Positions 61,965-64,000 of a DNA stretch of 64,000 nucleotides are shown here, piece by piece. Position 1 is the first letter of the stretch. The number at the start of each line of letters is the position of its first letter. The notes under the pieces are model-generated. The model did no database searches, was not told the DNA's origin, and worked only from the letters and a program-made list of their open reading frames with translations. This DNA comes from Hymenolepis diminuta (taxonomy: Eukaryota > Platyhelminthes > Cestoda > Cyclophyllidea > Hymenolepididae). Made by a program: the position numbers and the translations under genes. The DNA lies in contig CAADRB010000001.1 of the NCBI GenBank assembly GCA_900708905.1, positions 6,308,168-6,372,167 on the forward strand. The letters run 5' to 3'.

Positions 61965-63672
61965 CTGCTTCCTTGGCTTTTTGAAGAAAGCATGAAATGG
62001 AGTAAATGTCACAATTTAACAGCCTTTCAATGTACACTGGACATTGGGGACAAGAAGTTGCTCAATAATCTAAGGGACGAATCATGTAATTTGAGGCTGT
62101 TTAATAAACGTTAAGTAAGCATTTCATAACTCGATTCAAAATACTAAATGAAGTGGGGCCTTCTTGATGCTCTGACATCCACAATGATTTTTCGATCCTC
62201 TCCTCTTTATCTCCTAGTAAACCTCATTGTTATTTTAGTAGCTTTATCGCAATGAAAGATTTAATAATTTGCTTTGACTTTTTTGGTAATTATGAATAAT
62301 ATGAGAATTTTGGATAGTTGGTTATGCTATTTCAGACACCTCTTTTCTTATAATGGTGAAAATATTAGAATCAGACCATCATTTAAATAGCACGGACGAC
62401 TTTCGTGTAAGAGCAAAATCCTTAATTTTGCGTATTCGAGTTTTAATTCATATATTAAAATGAGGTTTGGTTCTTTCAGGTGCGCGTCAGGTATAACTAG
62501 TGGCGTAAGTCTTAACTCCGCTACACTCTCGAACGGCACACTTCGAAAGAAAACTCCATTTTATGTCAAGTGTATTAAGTGAGGTGATTTTTCATTTTAG
62601 TATGGAGAAACATTGTTAAAGCTAATGCCCTTCCAATATCCTACAAACTTCACCCCAAATTTGAGGCATCCTTTAGTACCTCAATTTCTTAGTAATTATA
62701 AGTTGAACTTTCATCGTATAGCTTCTTATTCCTAACATAATGGCCAGCAGCTGAAATCAACGTTAGCGAAGTTCACAGATGTCATTTCGTTTGCACCGGA
62801 TTATTAACGCTCGTATAATCACGACATTAATTTAGCTATCGGCTAGTCAAGCAGTAATTTATTTCCTACTGATTCAAAACCATATATTCGAATTTATTTT
62901 CTTAATTGGTGAATAATACTTTTTCTTCATCCTCCCTTCTGAGTTCGAACAATTGTTGCCTTAACATCCGTAGGTTAGATTGAGTAATTCTGTTAAATAA
63001 AGCTCCTTCTGCAGTGTTTTAATGCTAGGAAGTCTAGTGTCTACTGTCCACCATACTTCGCTTGAATACAGTTGACTCAGACCTAGAGAAATAAGATGGA
63101 AGTGTAGTTACTCCAAGATAAATTAACTAAAAAAAGACAATATATGCAAGTCGTCTTCAAGCAATTGATATTTAGAGATCAAAATATAGCTGAACTGATA
63201 ACAATTTCAGTCCCGAATAACTGGGACAACTTACCGGAATCATTCATCCCGAGGCATAACATAAACACCGCAGCTTTGTTTTTTCGGTTTCCTATCAAGA
63301 GGTATCGTAACTTTATATCAATCACAGTGAAGCTTAACACTATACTAGTAACACACAGTTCATATTTTCCATACATTCTTGTCTTTTGTTCTTACTTCAA
63401 TCGGAACTTGTCAGAGGTTGTAAAATGCCACATTTATGTTTATTTTTTTAAACACCGTTCTAAATACTTCATAGCATTATAAATAGTTTGTACAAGGCAT
63501 TTTCAAGGGTTTTATTAAAATAAAAGTATTACGAATAAACAATAACACATCCAAATTACACTTTTTTCAATCACAGCGAACATCAAGGACATAGGGGAAA
63601 AAGATAGCTCATTTTTTGTTGAAGAAAGTGAAAGACTTTGCTACACATAAATGTAGGTAAATAATTTCTGAA
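61965..63672. other. Intergenic or intronic region at the right end
   Basis: AT-rich. No supported gene; the short frames on both strands (for example 62348-62539 and 63144-63482) have no recognisable similarity and no good splice context. Confidence 0.5.
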
Positions 63673-63972
63673 TTAATTTTGCTCAGCAGTAGAAGCGAAG
63701 TTTCGGGACGGCCAGATTTCATCACATTCATCCTTGTAGTTCCTTAACGAGGAAGTTAAGCCGCAGAAAAAATTCATATAGAATACCAGTTCCGAGTTGA
63801 CAAGGCTAAAATAAACGCTTTAGGTGGTCTTCATCATGTTTGAAATTGGAGGGGGGAGGCTTAAAAAAGAAACTAACCCCTGCTGTGGACCTCCATCGGG
63901 ATATACGCCAAGACCTGTCAGCCTCTGTCGAAGACTCGCCTTAAATTCCACATGACTTCGAATAAGAAGATT
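63673..63972 (-). CDS. Last two exons of an unrecognised gene entering from the right edge
   Basis: Exon 63972-63878 follows TTTTTTTTCAG and is open only in phase 0: NLLIRSHVEFKASLRQRLTG, then LGVYPDGGPQQ. It ends GG|GTTAGT in phase 2. A 72-nt intron with TTTATTTTAG leads to 63805-63673, where the first base completes a Gly codon and the frame runs LVNSELVFYMNFFCGLTSSL, RNYKDECDEIWPS to a TAA at 63673-63675. Matching phase, two good acceptors and a small intron typical of this genome make this a convincing C-terminus of about 75 residues. I do not recognise the family. Upstream exons lie beyond 64000. Confidence 0.6.
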
Positions 63973-64000
63973 CTGAAAAAAAACTAATGGTTCGTAAGCC

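Noticed and set aside
1..64000. Intact tRNA, rRNA, snRNA or spliced-leader RNA genes, CRISPR arrays
   Set aside because: None found by eye; only degenerate tRNA-like repeats are present.

Overview
The window is nuclear DNA of an animal, most likely a parasitic flatworm and probably a tapeworm. It is AT-rich, with spliced genes whose introns run from 50 nt to about 7 kb, a mariner-type transposon, tRNA-derived repeats, and splice acceptors placed directly before start codons (flatworms trans-splice a leader). The protein sequences are clearly metazoan but diverged from vertebrate orthologues. The species assignment is inference; no diagnostic locus is present. I found no bacterial, viral, CRISPR or operon-like content.

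Layout, left to right. (1) 166-12214, minus: the 5' part of a phospholipid scramblase gene, whose remaining exons lie beyond the left edge; its second intron holds an LTR-like retroelement end. (2) 12.2-21.9 kb: mostly intergenic, with two diverged copies of a ~330-bp repeat and several exon-like segments on the plus strand that I cannot assign. (3) 21885-30066, minus: DIS3L, catalytic subunit of the cytoplasmic RNA exosome, 11 exons, about 1209 aa. (4) 30067-30600: a compact divergent intergenic region. (5) 30601-45311, plus: ELYS/AHCTF1, the nucleoporin that seeds pore assembly on chromatin, 19 exons, about 1689 aa; intron 4 carries a decayed mariner element. (6) 47891-48496, plus: ribosomal protein eL13, coding part in one exon. 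(7) 51110-57910, plus: mannose-6-phosphate isomerase, 6 exons, 424 aa. (8) 58-63.6 kb: intergenic, with unassigned exon-like segments on the minus strand. (9) 63673-63972, minus: the last two exons of an unrecognised gene entering from the right edge.

Gene models were joined by hand from reading frames, GT/AG sites and matching intron phases; every junction listed keeps phase. The genes are unrelated housekeeping functions (membrane lipid scrambling, cytoplasmic RNA decay, nuclear pore assembly, translation, sugar-nucleotide supply) and form no pathway. Two assembly gaps (N runs) lie at 32829-33096, inside the mariner, and at 50655-50704, beside a TG microsatellite. I see no convincing new biological system. 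The best leads are the unassigned exon clusters, the cysteine-rich insertion in the scramblase, a possible PP1-docking motif in ELYS, and splice acceptors abutting start codons.
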